From Pseudomonas avellanae BPIC 631 (GTDB lineage: Bacteria > Pseudomonadota > Gammaproteobacteria > Pseudomonadales > Pseudomonadaceae): 34,271 nucleotides of DNA. Below the pieces are notes generated by a model, which did not search any database, was not told where the DNA came from, and saw nothing but the letters and a program-made list of their open reading frames with translations. Shown one piece after another: positions 9,403-20,197 of this stretch (the stretch's first letter is position 1; each line of letters starts with the position of its first letter). The DNA lies in contig NZ_ATDK01000281.1 of NCBI RefSeq assembly GCF_000444135.1, positions 1-34,271 of the forward strand. The letters are read 5' to 3'. Position numbers and translations under genes: made by a program.

Positions 9403-10044
9403 TCAGATTCCGTATTGCGCGCGGTAGGCTTCGACGGCAGGCAGGTGCTGCTTGAGCTGTGCGTCATCGGCCAGGAACTCAAGCACCTGATTCAGTGAAA
9501 CGATGCTCACCACCGGAATGCCGAAGTCACGCTCGACTTCCTGAATCGCCGACAGCTCGCCATTGCCGCGCTCCTGGCGATTGAGGGCGATCAGCACGCC
9601 GGCCGCGGTGGCGTCCTGGTCCTTGATGATCTGCATGACCTCACGGATGGCCGTGCCCGCAGTGATCACGTCGTCGATGATCAGCACATTGCCGGCAAGC
9701 GGAGAGCCAACCAGGCTGCCACCTTCGCCGTGCGCCTTGGCTTCCTTGCGGTTGAAGCACCACGGCAGATCCCGGTCATGATGTTCAGCCAGCGCCACGG
9801 CCGTCGCCGACGCCAGCGGAATGCCCTTGTAGGCCGGACCGAACAGAACGTCGAAGCGGATACCGCTCTCGACGACCGCCGCTGCGTAGAAACGCCCCAG
9901 CTGAGCCAGCGCGGAACCGGTGTTGAACAGCCCGGCATTGAAGAAGTACGGGCTGGTGCGCCCGGACTTGAGGGTGAACTCACCAAAGCGCAGAACGCCT
10001 CGATCAATGGCAAAACGAATGAAATCGCGTTGATACGCTTGCAT
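9403..10044 (-). CDS. pyrE: Orotate phosphoribosyltransferase
   Basis: Converts orotate and PRPP to orotidine monophosphate in pyrimidine synthesis. The product is 213 residues from the ATG at 10044, the common proteobacterial length; an in-frame ATG at 10065 would add seven residues not found in the family. The PRPP-binding loop [13 protein letters not shown] is present, as are the N-terminal [14 protein letters not shown] and the flexible catalytic loop ([13 protein letters not shown]). It is divergent from crc across an 82-bp gap. Confidence 0.97.
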   Translation of the reverse strand: MQAYQRDFIRFAIDRGVLRFGEFTLKSGRTSPYFFNAGLFNTGSALAQLGRFYAAAVVESGIRFDVLFGPAYKGIPLASATAVALAEHHDRDLPWCFNRKEAKAHGEGGSLVGSPLAGNVLIIDDVITAGTAIREVMQIIKDQDATAAGVLIALNRQERGNGELSAIQEVERDFGIPVVSIVSLNQVLEFLADDAQLKQHLPAVEAYRAQYGI

Positions 10045-10126
10045 GAAAAAAGCCCCGAATACCACGGATTTAGCTAATTAGGTAGAGCTCGGGTATCATA
10101 CACGCACGTGATTTTTGGGGCCATTT

Positions 10127-10906
10127 ATGCGGATCATCAGTGTGAACGTAAATGGCATTCAGGGCGCAGTCGAGCGTGGTTTGCTCAGTTGGCTGCAAGC
10201 TCAGAATGCCGACGTCATCTGCTTACAGGACACCCGCGCCTCCGCCTTTGAACTGGATGATCCAGCTTTTCAGCTGGATGGCTACTTTCTCTATGCCTGC
10301 GAAGCCGAAGTTCCAGCCCAGGGTGGTGTGGCGCTTTATTCGCGGTTGCAGCCCAAGGCGGTCATCAGTGGCCTGGGTTTCGAGACAGCCGACCGCTACG
10401 GGCGTTACCTGCAAGCAGATTTCGACAAGGTCAGTATCGCCACCCTGCTCTTCCCTTCGGGAATGAACGGGGATGAAGACCTGAACCAGAAATTCAAGCT
10501 CATGGACGATTTCGGAAAGTACATGGACAAGCAACGCCGCAAGCGTCGCGAGTACATCTACTGCGGGTCGCTCTATGTGGCGCAGCAGAAGCTCGACATC
10601 AAGAACTGGCGTGACAGCCAGCAATCTCCTGGTTTCCTGGCGCCTGAACGTGCCTGGATGGACGAGATTGTCGGCACAATGGGCTATGTCGATGCCTTGC
10701 GTGAAGTCAGTCGTGAGGGCGATCAGTACAGCTGGTGGCCAGATAACGAACAGGCCGAGATGCTCAATCTGGGCTGGCGTTTCGATTATCAGATCCTGAC
10801 ACCCGGCCTGCGCCGCTTTGTGCGTAGCGCCCGTCTGCCGCGTCAGCCACGCTTTTCACAGCACGCACCCTTGATCGTTGATTACGACTGGACCCTGACT
10901 ATCTGA
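10127..10906 (+). CDS. crc: Catabolite repression control protein Crc
   Basis: Global regulator of carbon use in pseudomonads. It works with Hfq on A-rich target mRNAs to block translation of secondary carbon-source genes. The product is 259 residues from the ATG at 10127 (GGGG upstream), the standard length, beginning MRIISVNVNGIQ. It has the endonuclease/exonuclease/phosphatase (exonuclease III-like) fold, but known Crc proteins lack nuclease activity. The REGDQYSWWPD and FSQHAPLIVDYDW blocks near the C-terminus are typical. A terminator closes the gene at 10930. Confidence 0.97.
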   Translation: MRIISVNVNGIQGAVERGLLSWLQAQNADVICLQDTRASAFELDDPAFQLDGYFLYACEAEVPAQGGVALYSRLQPKAVISGLGFETADRYGRYLQADFDKVSIATLLFPSGMNGDEDLNQKFKLMDDFGKYMDKQRRKRREYIYCGSLYVAQQKLDIKNWRDSQQSPGFLAPERAWMDEIVGTMGYVDALREVSREGDQYSWWPDNEQAEMLNLGWRFDYQILTPGLRRFVRSARLPRQPRFSQHAPLIVDYDWTLTI

Positions 10907-10929
10907 TAGTCAGGTAAACAGCGGACACG

Positions 10930-10956
10930 AAAAAGCCGACTTGAAGTCGGCTTTTT
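10930..10956. terminator. Bidirectional terminator between crc and DUF4870 gene
   Basis: AAAAA-GCCGACT-tga-AGTCGGC-TTTTT: a 7-bp perfect GC-rich stem with a 3-nt loop, five A before and five T after. It therefore works in both directions for the two convergent genes. Confidence 0.92.
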
Positions 10957-10975
10957 GCGTTGCTCGCGCTCTGCG

Positions 10976-11344
10976 TTATTTCAGCACGCGCCAGGTGAAC
11001 GGATAACGATAATCCAGCCCGTCGTTGGCCTTCACTCCGGCAATAATCGTCAGCACCATGGCGCCGATCCCTACCAGCATCAGCAACGCAAAGCCGATGA
11101 CCACCAGCATCAACAGCATGCTGACGGTGGCCGCGATCGCGACGGTGATCTGAAAATTCAGCGCTTCCTTGCCCTGAGCATCAATGAACGGGTCTGCATC
11201 TTTCTTTACCTGCCAGAGGATCAGCGGCCCCAGCAGGTTGCCGAAAGGGAAAATCAGACCGGCAAATGCCGACAAGTGACAGAACATCGCCCACTGGCGA
11301 GCGCTTTGCGACGGTTTATTCAGCAATTGCTGGCTGTCACTCAT
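10976..11344 (-). CDS. DUF4870 family membrane protein
   Basis: Small membrane protein of 122 residues. After a polar N-terminus there are three to four hydrophobic segments (about residues 20-45, 66-92, 88-108), with the family hallmark GKEALNFQIT in the middle and a YRYPF ending. DUF4870 proteins are Tic20-like and of unknown function. It lies 18 bp downstream of rph on the same strand. Confidence 0.88.
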   Translation of the reverse strand: MSDSQQLLNKPSQSARQWAMFCHLSAFAGLIFPFGNLLGPLILWQVKKDADPFIDAQGKEALNFQITVAIAATVSMLLMLVVIGFALLMLVGIGAMVLTIIAGVKANDGLDYRYPFTWRVLK

Positions 11345-11362
11345 TTTCAGACTCCCTGGTTA

Positions 11363-12085
11363 TCAGTCGGCCAGTGCGGCGCGCTGCAGTTCAAACAATT
11401 CGGTCATGCCCTTCTGTGCCAGCGCGAGCATCGCGTTCAGCTCTTCAGGCTGGAACGGAGCGCCTTCGGCGGTGCCCTGCACTTCAATGAAGCCGCCTGC
11501 GCTGGTCATGACCACGTTCAGGTCGGTTTCAGCGGCGGAATCTTCCAGGTAATCGAGGTCAAGCACCGGTTCGCCCTGATACATGCCGACCGAAACGGCT
11601 GCGATCATCTGCTTGAGCGGGTCGCCGCCTTTCAGGCCGCCGCGCTTCTTGATGACTTTCAAGGCGTCTGCCAGGGCAACCATTGCGCCGGTGATGGACG
11701 CGGTACGAGTACCGCCGTCAGCCTGGATAACGTCGCAATCGACATACAGGGTGACGTCGCCCAGTTTGGACATGTCCAGTGCGGCGCGCAGCGAGCGACC
11801 GATCAGGCGCTGGATTTCGAGTGTACGACCGCCTTGTTTGCCGCGGCTGGCTTCACGCTGGTTACGCTCGCCGGTGGCGCGCGGCAACATGCCGTATTCG
11901 GCAGTCAGCCAACCCTGGCCCTGGCCCTTGAGGAAGCGTGGCACGCCGTTTTCGACGCTGACGGTGCAAATCACCTTGGTATCACCAAACTCGACCAGTA
12001 CAGAACCCTCGGCGTGTTTGGTGTAGTTGCGGGTGATGCGGATCGAGCGGAGCTGATCGGCGGCGCGACCACTTGGACGTTTCAT
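11363..12085 (-). CDS. rph: Ribonuclease PH
   Basis: Phosphate-dependent 3'-5' exoribonuclease that trims tRNA 3' ends. The product is 240 residues from the ATG at 12085, full family length, beginning [15 protein letters not shown]. Conserved blocks include the [24 protein letters not shown] region and [18 protein letters not shown] with the phosphate-binding site, plus [15 protein letters not shown]. It is divergent from yicC across 337 bp, the common Pseudomonas arrangement. Confidence 0.98.
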   Translation of the reverse strand: MKRPSGRAADQLRSIRITRNYTKHAEGSVLVEFGDTKVICTVSVENGVPRFLKGQGQGWLTAEYGMLPRATGERNQREASRGKQGGRTLEIQRLIGRSLRAALDMSKLGDVTLYVDCDVIQADGGTRTASITGAMVALADALKVIKKRGGLKGGDPLKQMIAAVSVGMYQGEPVLDLDYLEDSAAETDLNVVMTSAGGFIEVQGTAEGAPFQPEELNAMLALAQKGMTELFELQRAALAD

Positions 12086-12262
12086 CTGGGATACCTGTAC
12101 TGAGACGGAAAACTGTCGATCATTATAGAGGCCATCGCTGCGACTGGGCATCTCTAAAGTCGTGAATGCCGGTCTGGCATTGCCGGAACGCTCTGGAACA
12201 AGGCTTTCGAGCGCTTGGCGCGATGAAGTGCAGTGCCTTGCGGCGCTTGTCTCGTTGCCGGA

Positions 12263-12292
12263 TTGGGAGCCTGCGTTGCACTGCGCTACAAT
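12263..12292 (+). promoter_or_regulatory. Candidate sigma-70 promoter for yicC-gmk
   Basis: TTGGGA (12263-12268), an 18-bp spacer and TACAAT (12287-12292), five of six matches at -10. It points to yicC, 130 bp downstream. The rest of the 12086-12422 gap shows no gene or strong repeat. Confidence 0.5.
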
Positions 12293-12422
12293 CCTGCGCC
12301 TCTGGCCTGTCGGCTTTCGCCCGTAGGGATGGCAGCCGTTTTTACGCGCGCTTGAGCAGAATCATCTGAACCGAGCCGTCTGATTTGAACAACCGCCTGA
12401 CTCGAACAAAGAGGTACATCCC

Positions 12423-13944
<1,522 letters not shown>

Positions 13945-14003
13945 TCGAGCCGTTTCCATGCAACAGGTTGCAGGTTAAAAACATACCGTTGGTGGCTTGC
14001 CGC

Positions 14004-14033
14004 TTGATGCAGGGTGCCGTCCGCTTGTAAACT
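14004..14033 (+). promoter_or_regulatory. Candidate sigma-70 promoter for rpoZ-spoT
   Basis: TTGATG (14004-14009), an 18-bp spacer and TAAACT (14028-14033), about 45 bp before the rpoZ start. The -10 matches in four of six positions. Confidence 0.4.
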
Positions 14034-14076
14034 ATCGAGTCCGCTCGCCCATCCGCATTTGCTACGAGGAATACCC

Positions 14077-14340
14077 ATGGCCCGCGTAACCGTTGAAGAC
14101 TGCCTAGAACACGTGGATAACCGCTTTGAGCTGGTCATGCTCTCTACCAAGCGTGCCCGTCAACTGGCAACCGGCGGCAAAGAACCAAAGCTGGCGTGGG
14201 AAAACGACAAGCCTACCGTTATGGCTCTGCGCGAAATCGCAGCGGGCCTGATGGATTACGCTGTAATCGCAGAAGCTGAAATCGTTGAAGATGAACCATT
14301 GTTTGCAGCGTTTGAGGACGAGTCCAACGAGGCCGTCTAA
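14077..14340 (+). CDS. rpoZ: DNA-directed RNA polymerase omega subunit
   Basis: Small RNA polymerase subunit that helps beta-prime fold and forms part of a ppGpp-binding site. The product is 87 residues from the ATG at 14077, with GAGGA at 14066-14070. The conserved start [20 protein letters not shown] and the central [13 protein letters not shown] confirm it. It lies 60 bp upstream of spoT, the standard rpoZ-spoT pairing. Confidence 0.98.
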   Translation: MARVTVEDCLEHVDNRFELVMLSTKRARQLATGGKEPKLAWENDKPTVMALREIAAGLMDYAVIAEAEIVEDEPLFAAFEDESNEAV

Positions 14341-14400
14341 GCCTATGCCGGGTCGACGCAGTACGGCGCAGGGTAAAAGCCATTGGCAGGGGGTAGCGCC

Positions 14401-16506
14401 TTGCCGAGCATAGACGCCCTCGCCGACAGACTGTCGGCCTACCTCGGCAAGGACCAGGTCAATCTGGTCCGCCGAGCGTATTTCTACGCCGAACAAGCCC
14501 ACGATGGCCAGCGCCGTCGCAGTGGTGAAGCCTACGTCACCCATCCTCTTGCGGTGGCCAATATTCTCGCCGACATGCACATGGACCATCAGAGCCTGAT
14601 GGCCGCGATGCTGCATGACGTCATCGAAGACACCGGCATTGCCAAGGAAGCGCTCAGCGCGCAGTTTGGCGAGACCGTCGCGGAACTGGTCGACGGGGTC
14701 AGCAAACTGACCCAGATGAACTTCGAGACCAAAGCCGAAGCTCAGGCCGAAAACTTCCAGAAAATGGCCATGGCCATGGCGCGGGACATCCGCGTGATTC
14801 TGGTCAAGCTCGCCGACCGCCTGCACAACATGCGCACGCTTGAAGTTCTGTCCGGTGAAAAGCGCCGCCGGATCGCCAAGGAAACCCTCGAAATCTATGC
14901 CCCCATCGCCAATCGGCTGGGCATGCACAGTGTGCGTATCGAATTCGAAGATCTGGGTTTCAAGGCCATGTACCCGATGCGGTCCTCGCGAATCAACCAG
15001 GCGGTCAAGCGCGCCAGGGGTAATCGCAAGGAGCTTGTCAACAAGATCGAAGAGTCCCTGAGCCATTGCCTTGCGGTGGACGGCATCGAAGGCGACGTCA
15101 GCGGGCGGCAGAAACACCTCTACGGCATCTACAAGAAGATGCGCGGCAAGCGCCGGGCCTTCAACGAGATCATGGACGTTTACGCGTTCCGCATCATCGT
15201 CGACAAGGTCGATACCTGCTATCGCGTGCTGGGTGCTGTACATAATCTGTACAAGCCGCTGCCCGGCCGATTCAAGGATTACATCGCGATCCCCAAGGCC
15301 AACGGCTACCAGTCGTTGCATACCACGCTGTTCGGCATGCACGGCGTACCGATCGAAATCCAGATTCGCACACGCGAAATGGAAGAGATGGCCAATAACG
15401 GCATCGCGGCGCACTGGCTGTACAAATCCAGTGACGACGAGCAGCCCAAGGGCACTCATGCCCGCGCCCGGCAGTGGGTCAAGGGCGTTCTGGAAATGCA
15501 GCAACGCGCGGGCAACTCTCTGGAGTTCATCGAGAGCGTCAAGATCGACCTGTTCCCGGACGAGGTCTACGTTTTCACGCCCAAGGGCCGGATCATGGAG
15601 CTGCCCAAAGGCTCCACGGCAGTGGATTTTGCCTATGCGGTGCATACCGATGTCGGCAACAGCTGCATTGCCTGTCGCATCAACCGCCGACTGGCGCCAC
15701 TGTCCGAGCCGCTGCAGAGCGGCTCCACGGTCGAGATTGTCAGCGCCCCCGGCGCACGTCCGAACCCGGCATGGCTGAACTTCGTCGTCACCGGCAAGGC
15801 GCGTACTCATATTCGCCACGCGCTCAAGCTGCAACGCCGCTCCGAGTCGATCAACCTCGGCGAGCGCCTGCTTAACAAGGTGCTCAACGGCTTTGAATGC
15901 AGCCTGGAGAAGATTACGCCAGAGCGCATTCAACTGGTGCTGAACGAGTATCGGGTCGAGGTGCTGGAAGACCTGCTCGAAGACATCGGTCTGGGCAATC
16001 GCATGGCCTATGTCGTCGCCCGCCGCTTGCTGGGCGAAGGCGAGCAGCTGCCAAGCCCGGAAGGCCCGCTGGCGATTCGCGGCACCGAAGGTCTGGTACT
16101 CAGCTACGCCAAATGTTGTACGCCGATCCCGGGCGACCCAATTGTCGGCCATTTGTCTGCGGGCAAGGGCATGGTCGTGCACCTGGATAACTGCCGCAAT
16201 ATCAGCGAAATCCGCCACAACCCGGAAAAATGCATCCAGCTGTCCTGGGCCAAGGACGTCACCGGCGAATTCAATGTCGAGCTGCGTGTCGAGCTGGAGC
16301 ACCAGCGCGGTCTGATCGCCTTGCTGGCCAGCAGCGTCAACGCAGCCGATGGCAATATTGAAAAAATCAGTATGGACGAACGCGATGGTCGCATCAGCGT
16401 GGTCCAACTGGTGGTCAGCGTGCACGATCGCGTGCACCTGGCCCGCGTGATCAAGAAACTGCGCGCCTTGACCGGTGTCACACGCATCACCCGGATGCGC
16501 GCGTAG
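14401..16506 (+). CDS. spoT: Bifunctional (p)ppGpp synthetase/hydrolase SpoT
   Basis: Makes and degrades the stringent-response alarmone. The product is 701 residues. The start is a TTG at 14401: it follows AGGGGGT (14388-14394) at ideal spacing and gives the family N-terminus (M)[15 protein letters not shown], with no ATG nearby. The HD hydrolase domain is intact (H48, H72-D73, E76-D77, RLHNMRT). The synthetase domain carries R290-F-K-D, the RXKD signature of bifunctional enzymes, and [14 protein letters not shown] domain (about 385-445), the CCTPIPGD zinc-finger-like segment (C572-C573) and a C-terminal ACT domain (about 625-701) complete it. ridA follows 25 bp downstream. Confidence 0.98.
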   Translation: MPSIDALADRLSAYLGKDQVNLVRRAYFYAEQAHDGQRRRSGEAYVTHPLAVANILADMHMDHQSLMAAMLHDVIEDTGIAKEALSAQFGETVAELVDGVSKLTQMNFETKAEAQAENFQKMAMAMARDIRVILVKLADRLHNMRTLEVLSGEKRRRIAKETLEIYAPIANRLGMHSVRIEFEDLGFKAMYPMRSSRINQAVKRARGNRKELVNKIEESLSHCLAVDGIEGDVSGRQKHLYGIYKKMRGKRRAFNEIMDVYAFRIIVDKVDTCYRVLGAVHNLYKPLPGRFKDYIAIPKANGYQSLHTTLFGMHGVPIEIQIRTREMEEMANNGIAAHWLYKSSDDEQPKGTHARARQWVKGVLEMQQRAGNSLEFIESVKIDLFPDEVYVFTPKGRIMELPKGSTAVDFAYAVHTDVGNSCIACRINRRLAPLSEPLQSGSTVEIVSAPGARPNPAWLNFVVTGKARTHIRHALKLQRRSESINLGERLLNKVLNGFECSLEKITPERIQLVLNEYRVEVLEDLLEDIGLGNRMAYVVARRLLGEGEQLPSPEGPLAIRGTEGLVLSYAKCCTPIPGDPIVGHLSAGKGMVVHLDNCRNISEIRHNPEKCIQLSWAKDVTGEFNVELRVELEHQRGLIALLASSVNAADGNIEKISMDERDGRISVVQLVVSVHDRVHLARVIKKLRALTGVTRITRMRA

Positions 16507-16531
16507 GCAATCCATTCATCAGGAGTTCTTC

Positions 16532-16912
16532 ATGACCAAGACTGTCATCACCAGCGACAAAGCCCCTGCGGCCATCGGCCCGTATTCCCAGGCGATCAAA
16601 GCTGGCAACACCGTCTACATGTCCGGACAGATTCCGCTGGACCCAAGCACCATGGAGCTGGTCGAAGGCATCGAAGCCCAGATCACTCAGGTCTTCGAGA
16701 ACCTGAAAACCGTTGCCGAAGCGGCGGGTGGCTCGTTCAAGGACATCGTCAAACTGAACATCTTTCTGACCGACCTGGGTCACTTCGCCAAGGTCAACGA
16801 GATCATGGGCACCTATTTCTCGCAGCCGTACCCGGCGCGTGCGGCCATTGGTGTTGCGGCATTGCCGCGTGGCGCTCAGGTTGAAATGGACGCGATTCTC
16901 GTCATCGAATAA
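16532..16912 (+). CDS. ridA: RidA family enamine/imine deaminase
   Basis: Hydrolyses reactive 2-aminoacrylate-type imines and so protects PLP enzymes. The product is 126 residues from the ATG at 16532 with AGGAG at 16521-16525. YjgF/RidA signatures are present: [23 protein letters not shown], and [23 protein letters not shown] with the substrate-binding arginine. It is the last gene of the rpoZ-spoT-ridA run. Confidence 0.97.
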   Translation: MTKTVITSDKAPAAIGPYSQAIKAGNTVYMSGQIPLDPSTMELVEGIEAQITQVFENLKTVAEAAGGSFKDIVKLNIFLTDLGHFAKVNEIMGTYFSQPYPARAAIGVAALPRGAQVEMDAILVIE

Positions 16913-16919
16913 ATCCCCG

Positions 16920-16942
16920 ACGGAGCGTGTTTCGCGCTCCGT
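16920..16942 (+). terminator. Stem-loop after ridA
   Basis: ACGGAGCG (16920-16927) and CGCTCCGT (16935-16942) form an 8-bp perfect stem with a 7-nt loop, followed by a T/C-rich stretch. The T-run is weak, so termination may be partial. Confidence 0.5.
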
Positions 16943-16966
16943 TCTCCCTGAAGGAAGGAATCCGTT

Positions 16967-17704
16967 ATGCGTTCCGCGCTCGTCATTTCGCTGCTCGCCG
17001 TCATTTTGAGCGGCTGCGCCAGCCTCGCCGACCGCAACCCGGACGGCACCTGGATCAACCAGACCGCCATCGACGCTGCCGTCAAACAAGGCAATCTGCG
17101 TCAGGCATTGCTCGCCAATGGCCCGAATCTGGAGTGGAAAATCAACTCCAAGGCCAATCAGGCTATTTATTCCAACGGTTTCGAGCTGGGCGAAGGCAAG
17201 ATTGTCAGTGCCGCCGAAGGCAAGCTGCACATCGACTTCTACGGCAACTTCTTTGAAGACCTGAGCGTCAAGGGCGGCGACCTGGTTCAAGCTGCCAGCG
17301 AGTCTGGCCCGGAGCAGCACTTCCAGAAGCCAGAGAACCCTGCGCCAGAGGGTGCACAGCCGGGCAGCAGCTTTGAAAGAGCGCTGTACGGCGCTTACAT
17401 GGGTGGCAAATGGACCGTTGTTGAAGGCGACGGCCAGGGCAGCACCGTGCAATTCATGCCTGATGGCAGTGTGCAGGGGCTTCCCGAAAATGATCGTTTC
17501 GCGTTGTGCCTGGCTGGCGATTGTGCAGCCATGAGCGGCGAATACGACAGCATGTGGCTGGAAAAGGCTGAAAAGGGCAACCCTTGGATCTTCTCCCGCA
17601 AAGGCAAGCAGCTGGAGATTTTCCAGGCGGTTAACAATGCCGGTCCAGACCAGATGCCTGAATTGCGTCCGGGTGCACGTCACTGGTTGCTGCAACAGCA
17701 GTAA
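16967..17704 (+). CDS. Predicted outer-membrane or periplasmic lipoprotein of unknown function
   Basis: Protein of 245 residues. The N-terminus MRSALVISLLAVILSGC is a lipoprotein signal peptide with lipobox L-S-G-C and Cys17 as the lipid-modified residue; Ala-Ser follow, which favours outer-membrane sorting. The mature part contains alternating charged and aromatic segments (GKLHIDFYGNFFEDL, GKWTVVEGDGQG, GSTVQFMPDGSVQGLP) that look like beta-strands, and two Cys in CLAGDCAA that could form a disulfide. I do not recognise the family. AAGGAAGG lies just upstream of the start. Confidence 0.85.
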   Translation: MRSALVISLLAVILSGCASLADRNPDGTWINQTAIDAAVKQGNLRQALLANGPNLEWKINSKANQAIYSNGFELGEGKIVSAAEGKLHIDFYGNFFEDLSVKGGDLVQAASESGPEQHFQKPENPAPEGAQPGSSFERALYGAYMGGKWTVVEGDGQGSTVQFMPDGSVQGLPENDRFALCLAGDCAAMSGEYDSMWLEKAEKGNPWIFSRKGKQLEIFQAVNNAGPDQMPELRPGARHWLLQQQ

Positions 17705-17716
17705 GCAATTGATGAT

Positions 17717-17742
17717 CATGAGCGCCTGCCACGGCGCTCATG
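17717..17742. terminator. Inverted repeat between convergent genes
   Basis: CATGAGCGCC (17717-17726) and GGCGCTCATG (17733-17742) form a 10-bp perfect stem with a 6-nt loop, 13 bp after the lipoprotein gene. No T-run on either side, but its place between two convergent genes suits a shared terminator. Confidence 0.55.
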
Positions 17743-17752
17743 AATCAACGTT

Positions 17753-18601
17753 CTACCCCAGCAAAGCCGCATAGCCAACCCGGTAATCCGGGTACATCGG
17801 CGCCCATCCCAAGGCTCGCGCCCTGGCATTGCTGCAACGCTTGCTGCCGACGCGCTGCACGCTGACATCCTCCGACCATTCGGTCACGCCCAGATACTCA
17901 CGCAGCCACGCCACCACGTCGGCCAGCGCGGCAGGGTCATCATCAACCCCCAGATAGCAGCTTTCCAGCGCCACACCGCGCAGGTCTGCTTGCAGCAGGT
18001 GTTCCAGCAAGCTTGCGGCGTCATCGGCATGAATGCGGTTGGCGTAGACAGGCGGATCAACCCGCACGCTGTGCCCTTGGCGGACACGATTCGACAGATC
18101 GCTGCGCCCCGGGCCATAAATGCCGGTCAGCCTCACGGCCGTGGCGGGCAATCCGCTGTTCAGCGCAAGCTGCTCGGCCTCCAGCATCACCGTGCCGGTG
18201 TAGCCGCCGGGTTCAGTGGCCGAGTTCTCATCGACCCACTCGCCGTTCTGCTGGCCGTAGACACCGCTGCTTGAGACAAAGATCAGCCGTTTGGGCCGCT
18301 GCCCCGTCTGCTCAAGCCAGTTCAATACGTTACGCAGGCCCTCGACATAGGCCATCCGGTAACCGGCTTCGTCTCGCTGCGAAGGCGTGGCGCAATACAC
18401 CACATAGTCCAGCGCAGCAGTGGGCCACTGCGCGGGCCGTTGAGCCTCGAACAGATCACCCTCCACGCCAATCACCCCGGCCGGAAGCTCGGAAACAGTG
18501 CGTCGCAGCCCGTGGACAACCCAGCCATGGGGCTGGAGCCGGGTAGCGAGTCGAGAGCCGATGTCGCCACAACCGGCGATCAGAAGCGAAGGAGCAGTCA
18601 T
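17753..18601 (-). CDS. NAD(P)-binding atypical SDR / sugar epimerase-like protein
   Basis: Rossmann-fold protein of 282 residues, similar in layout to E. coli YeeZ. The dinucleotide motif GCGDIGSRLA is at residues 10-19, and the strand-4/5 signatures VYCATPS and FVSSSGVYG are present. At the position of the catalytic Tyr-x-x-x-Lys the sequence reads YTGTVMLEAEQ, so the lysine is missing. Substrate is unknown and classic dehydrogenase/epimerase chemistry is doubtful. It is divergent from exbB. Confidence 0.88.
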   Translation of the reverse strand: MTAPSLLIAGCGDIGSRLATRLQPHGWVVHGLRRTVSELPAGVIGVEGDLFEAQRPAQWPTAALDYVVYCATPSQRDEAGYRMAYVEGLRNVLNWLEQTGQRPKRLIFVSSSGVYGQQNGEWVDENSATEPGGYTGTVMLEAEQLALNSGLPATAVRLTGIYGPGRSDLSNRVRQGHSVRVDPPVYANRIHADDAASLLEHLLQADLRGVALESCYLGVDDDPAALADVVAWLREYLGVTEWSEDVSVQRVGSKRCSNARARALGWAPMYPDYRVGYAALLG

Positions 18602-18695
18602 TTGATATCTCCGTACAAGGCGTTGTCAGCACCTTGCAAAAGGGTCGTTGAAGGTCGGGTGTTCGGGCAAATATGTAAAAAAGATACAGTATTAC

Positions 18696-18724
18696 TTTTG
18701 TTAACAAGAACGATTTGCAATAAT
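18696..18724 (+). promoter_or_regulatory. Weak promoter candidate upstream of exbB
   Basis: AATAAT (18719-18724) is a good -10, but the -35 (TTTTGT, 18696-18701) is poor. The 18602-18811 gap is the most AT-rich stretch in this part of the window. ExbB-TonB operons are usually iron/Fur-regulated; I looked for a Fur box here and found no convincing 19-bp match. Confidence 0.25.
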
Positions 18725-18811
18725 GGCAGCCTATTTGTTCCATGCGAGCGTCGAAAGTACTGAACGACGCACTGGAATCATCCCCCTATTTTTCTCTCAG
18801 GTCCGGCCAGC

Positions 18812-19768
18812 ATGACACGCATTCAATCAATCGCTTCGCCTACCAAGCTGCCTCGCCTGCCTCGTGCATGGCGTGGTATTGCAGCCCTTGTCTTGAGCCT
18901 GATGTTCGTGCCGGTGGCACTCGCGGATCAATCGGCGCCAGCAACCACCACCCCGGCAGCCTCCGCCGCGCCTGCGGCAGCGGCTCCTGTTGCACCTGAC
19001 GCCGCCGCACCGGTCCAGGCGCTGGAGCCAGTGGCTGAAGACAACAGCCTGGGCATGGCACATGACCTGTCGCCGTGGGGCATGTATCAGAACGCCGACA
19101 TCGTCGTGAAGATCGTCATGATCGGGCTGGCCATCGCCTCGATCATTACCTGGACCATCTGGATCTCCAAGGGCTTCGAGTTGCTTGGCGCCAAGCGCCG
19201 GTTGCGCGGTGAGATCGTCAACCTGAAAAAAGCCCGTTCCCTGACAGAAGCCAGCGCCACCGCCAGCAAGGAAGGCACGCTTGCCCACCTGCTGGTGAAC
19301 GACGCCCTTGAAGAAATGCGCCTTTCGGCCAACAGCCGTGAACGCGAAGGGATCAAGGAGCGCGTCAGCTTCCGCCTCGAGCGCTTGGTAGCAGCCTGTG
19401 GCCGTAACATGAGCATGGGCACCGGCGTGCTGGCAACCATCGGTTCGACGGCGCCGTTCGTGGGTCTGTTCGGCACCGTGTGGGGCATCATGAACAGCTT
19501 CATCGGCATCGCCAAAACCCAGACCACCAACCTCGCCGTCGTTGCCCCCGGCATCGCCGAGGCTCTGCTGGCAACGGCGCTGGGTCTGGTTGCCGCGATT
19601 CCTGCGGTGGTGATCTACAACGTGTTTGCGCGCTCCATCGCCGGTTACAAGGCTCAGGTCTCCGACGCCTCGGCACACGTGCTGTTGCTGGTCAGCCGCG
19701 ATCTGGATCATCTGCCAGAGCCTGCCGAACGCAATCAACAACAACCGCACATGGTCAAGGTGGGCTAA
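18812..19768 (+). CDS. exbB: TonB-system proton channel protein ExbB
   Basis: Inner-membrane proton-channel subunit that, with ExbD, powers TonB. The product is 318 residues. It has the long Pseudomonas N-terminal extension: a signal-like segment (about 20-38, ending ALA-DQ) and a periplasmic Ala/Pro-rich linker (40-72). The three ExbB membrane helices follow, near residues 95-117, 207-235 and 250-275. The channel signature GSTAPFVGLFGTVWGIMNSF is at about 211-230. It is the first gene of exbB-exbD-tonB, with 3 bp to exbD. Confidence 0.96.
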   Translation: MTRIQSIASPTKLPRLPRAWRGIAALVLSLMFVPVALADQSAPATTTPAASAAPAAAAPVAPDAAAPVQALEPVAEDNSLGMAHDLSPWGMYQNADIVVKIVMIGLAIASIITWTIWISKGFELLGAKRRLRGEIVNLKKARSLTEASATASKEGTLAHLLVNDALEEMRLSANSREREGIKERVSFRLERLVAACGRNMSMGTGVLATIGSTAPFVGLFGTVWGIMNSFIGIAKTQTTNLAVVAPGIAEALLATALGLVAAIPAVVIYNVFARSIAGYKAQVSDASAHVLLLVSRDLDHLPEPAERNQQQPHMVKVG

Positions 19769-19771
19769 CAC

Positions 19772-20197
19772 GTGGGCCTGCATCTTAACGAAGGCGGCGA
19801 TGATCTCGCCGAGAACCATGAAATCAACGTGACGCCGTTCATCGACGTCATGCTGGTGCTGTTGATCATCTTCATGGTGGCCGCGCCGTTGGCCACCGTA
19901 GACATCAAGGTCGATCTGCCGGCTTCCACCGCCACGCCGCAACCCAGGCCCGAGAAGCCGATCTTCCTCAGCGTCAAAACCGACAAAAGCCTGTATCTGG
20001 GCGAAGAGAAGGTGGCCCGCGAGCAGATTGGTCAGGTTCTGGACGCCCGCACCAAGGGCAAGAAGGACACGACGATCTTCTTCCAGGCCGACAAGGGTGT
20101 GGATTACGGCGACCTGATGGACGTCATGAACACGCTTCGCGGTGCCGGTTACCTGAAGGTCGGTCTGGTCGGGCTTGAGACGGTTGGTAAGAAATGA
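19772..20197 (+). CDS. exbD: TonB-system protein ExbD
   Basis: Partner of ExbB in proton-driven energising of TonB. The product is 141 residues from a GTG start at 19772, 3 bp after exbB. It has one N-terminal membrane helix (about 21-43: TPFIDVMLVLLIIFMVAAPL) carrying the essential membrane aspartate D25, followed by a periplasmic domain (KTDKSLYLGEEKV, DKGVDYGDLMDVMNTLR). Its stop overlaps the tonB ATG by 4 bp (ATGA), so translation is coupled. Confidence 0.97.
   Translation: MGLHLNEGGDDLAENHEINVTPFIDVMLVLLIIFMVAAPLATVDIKVDLPASTATPQPRPEKPIFLSVKTDKSLYLGEEKVAREQIGQVLDARTKGKKDTTIFFQADKGVDYGDLMDVMNTLRGAGYLKVGLVGLETVGKK

Noticed and set aside
8760..9482. Longer start for the DUF4124 gene
   Set aside because: It would overlap pyrE by 80 bp and bury the signal peptide; the ATG at 9392 has a ribosome site.
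14104..16515. 803-codon minus-strand open frame opposite spoT
   Set aside because: Antisense shadow of a highly conserved gene in high-GC DNA; no ribosome site or family motif.
18602..18811. Fur box upstream of exbB
   Set aside because: Expected from biology, but no 19-bp window gives a convincing match to the GATAATGATAATCATTATC consensus.
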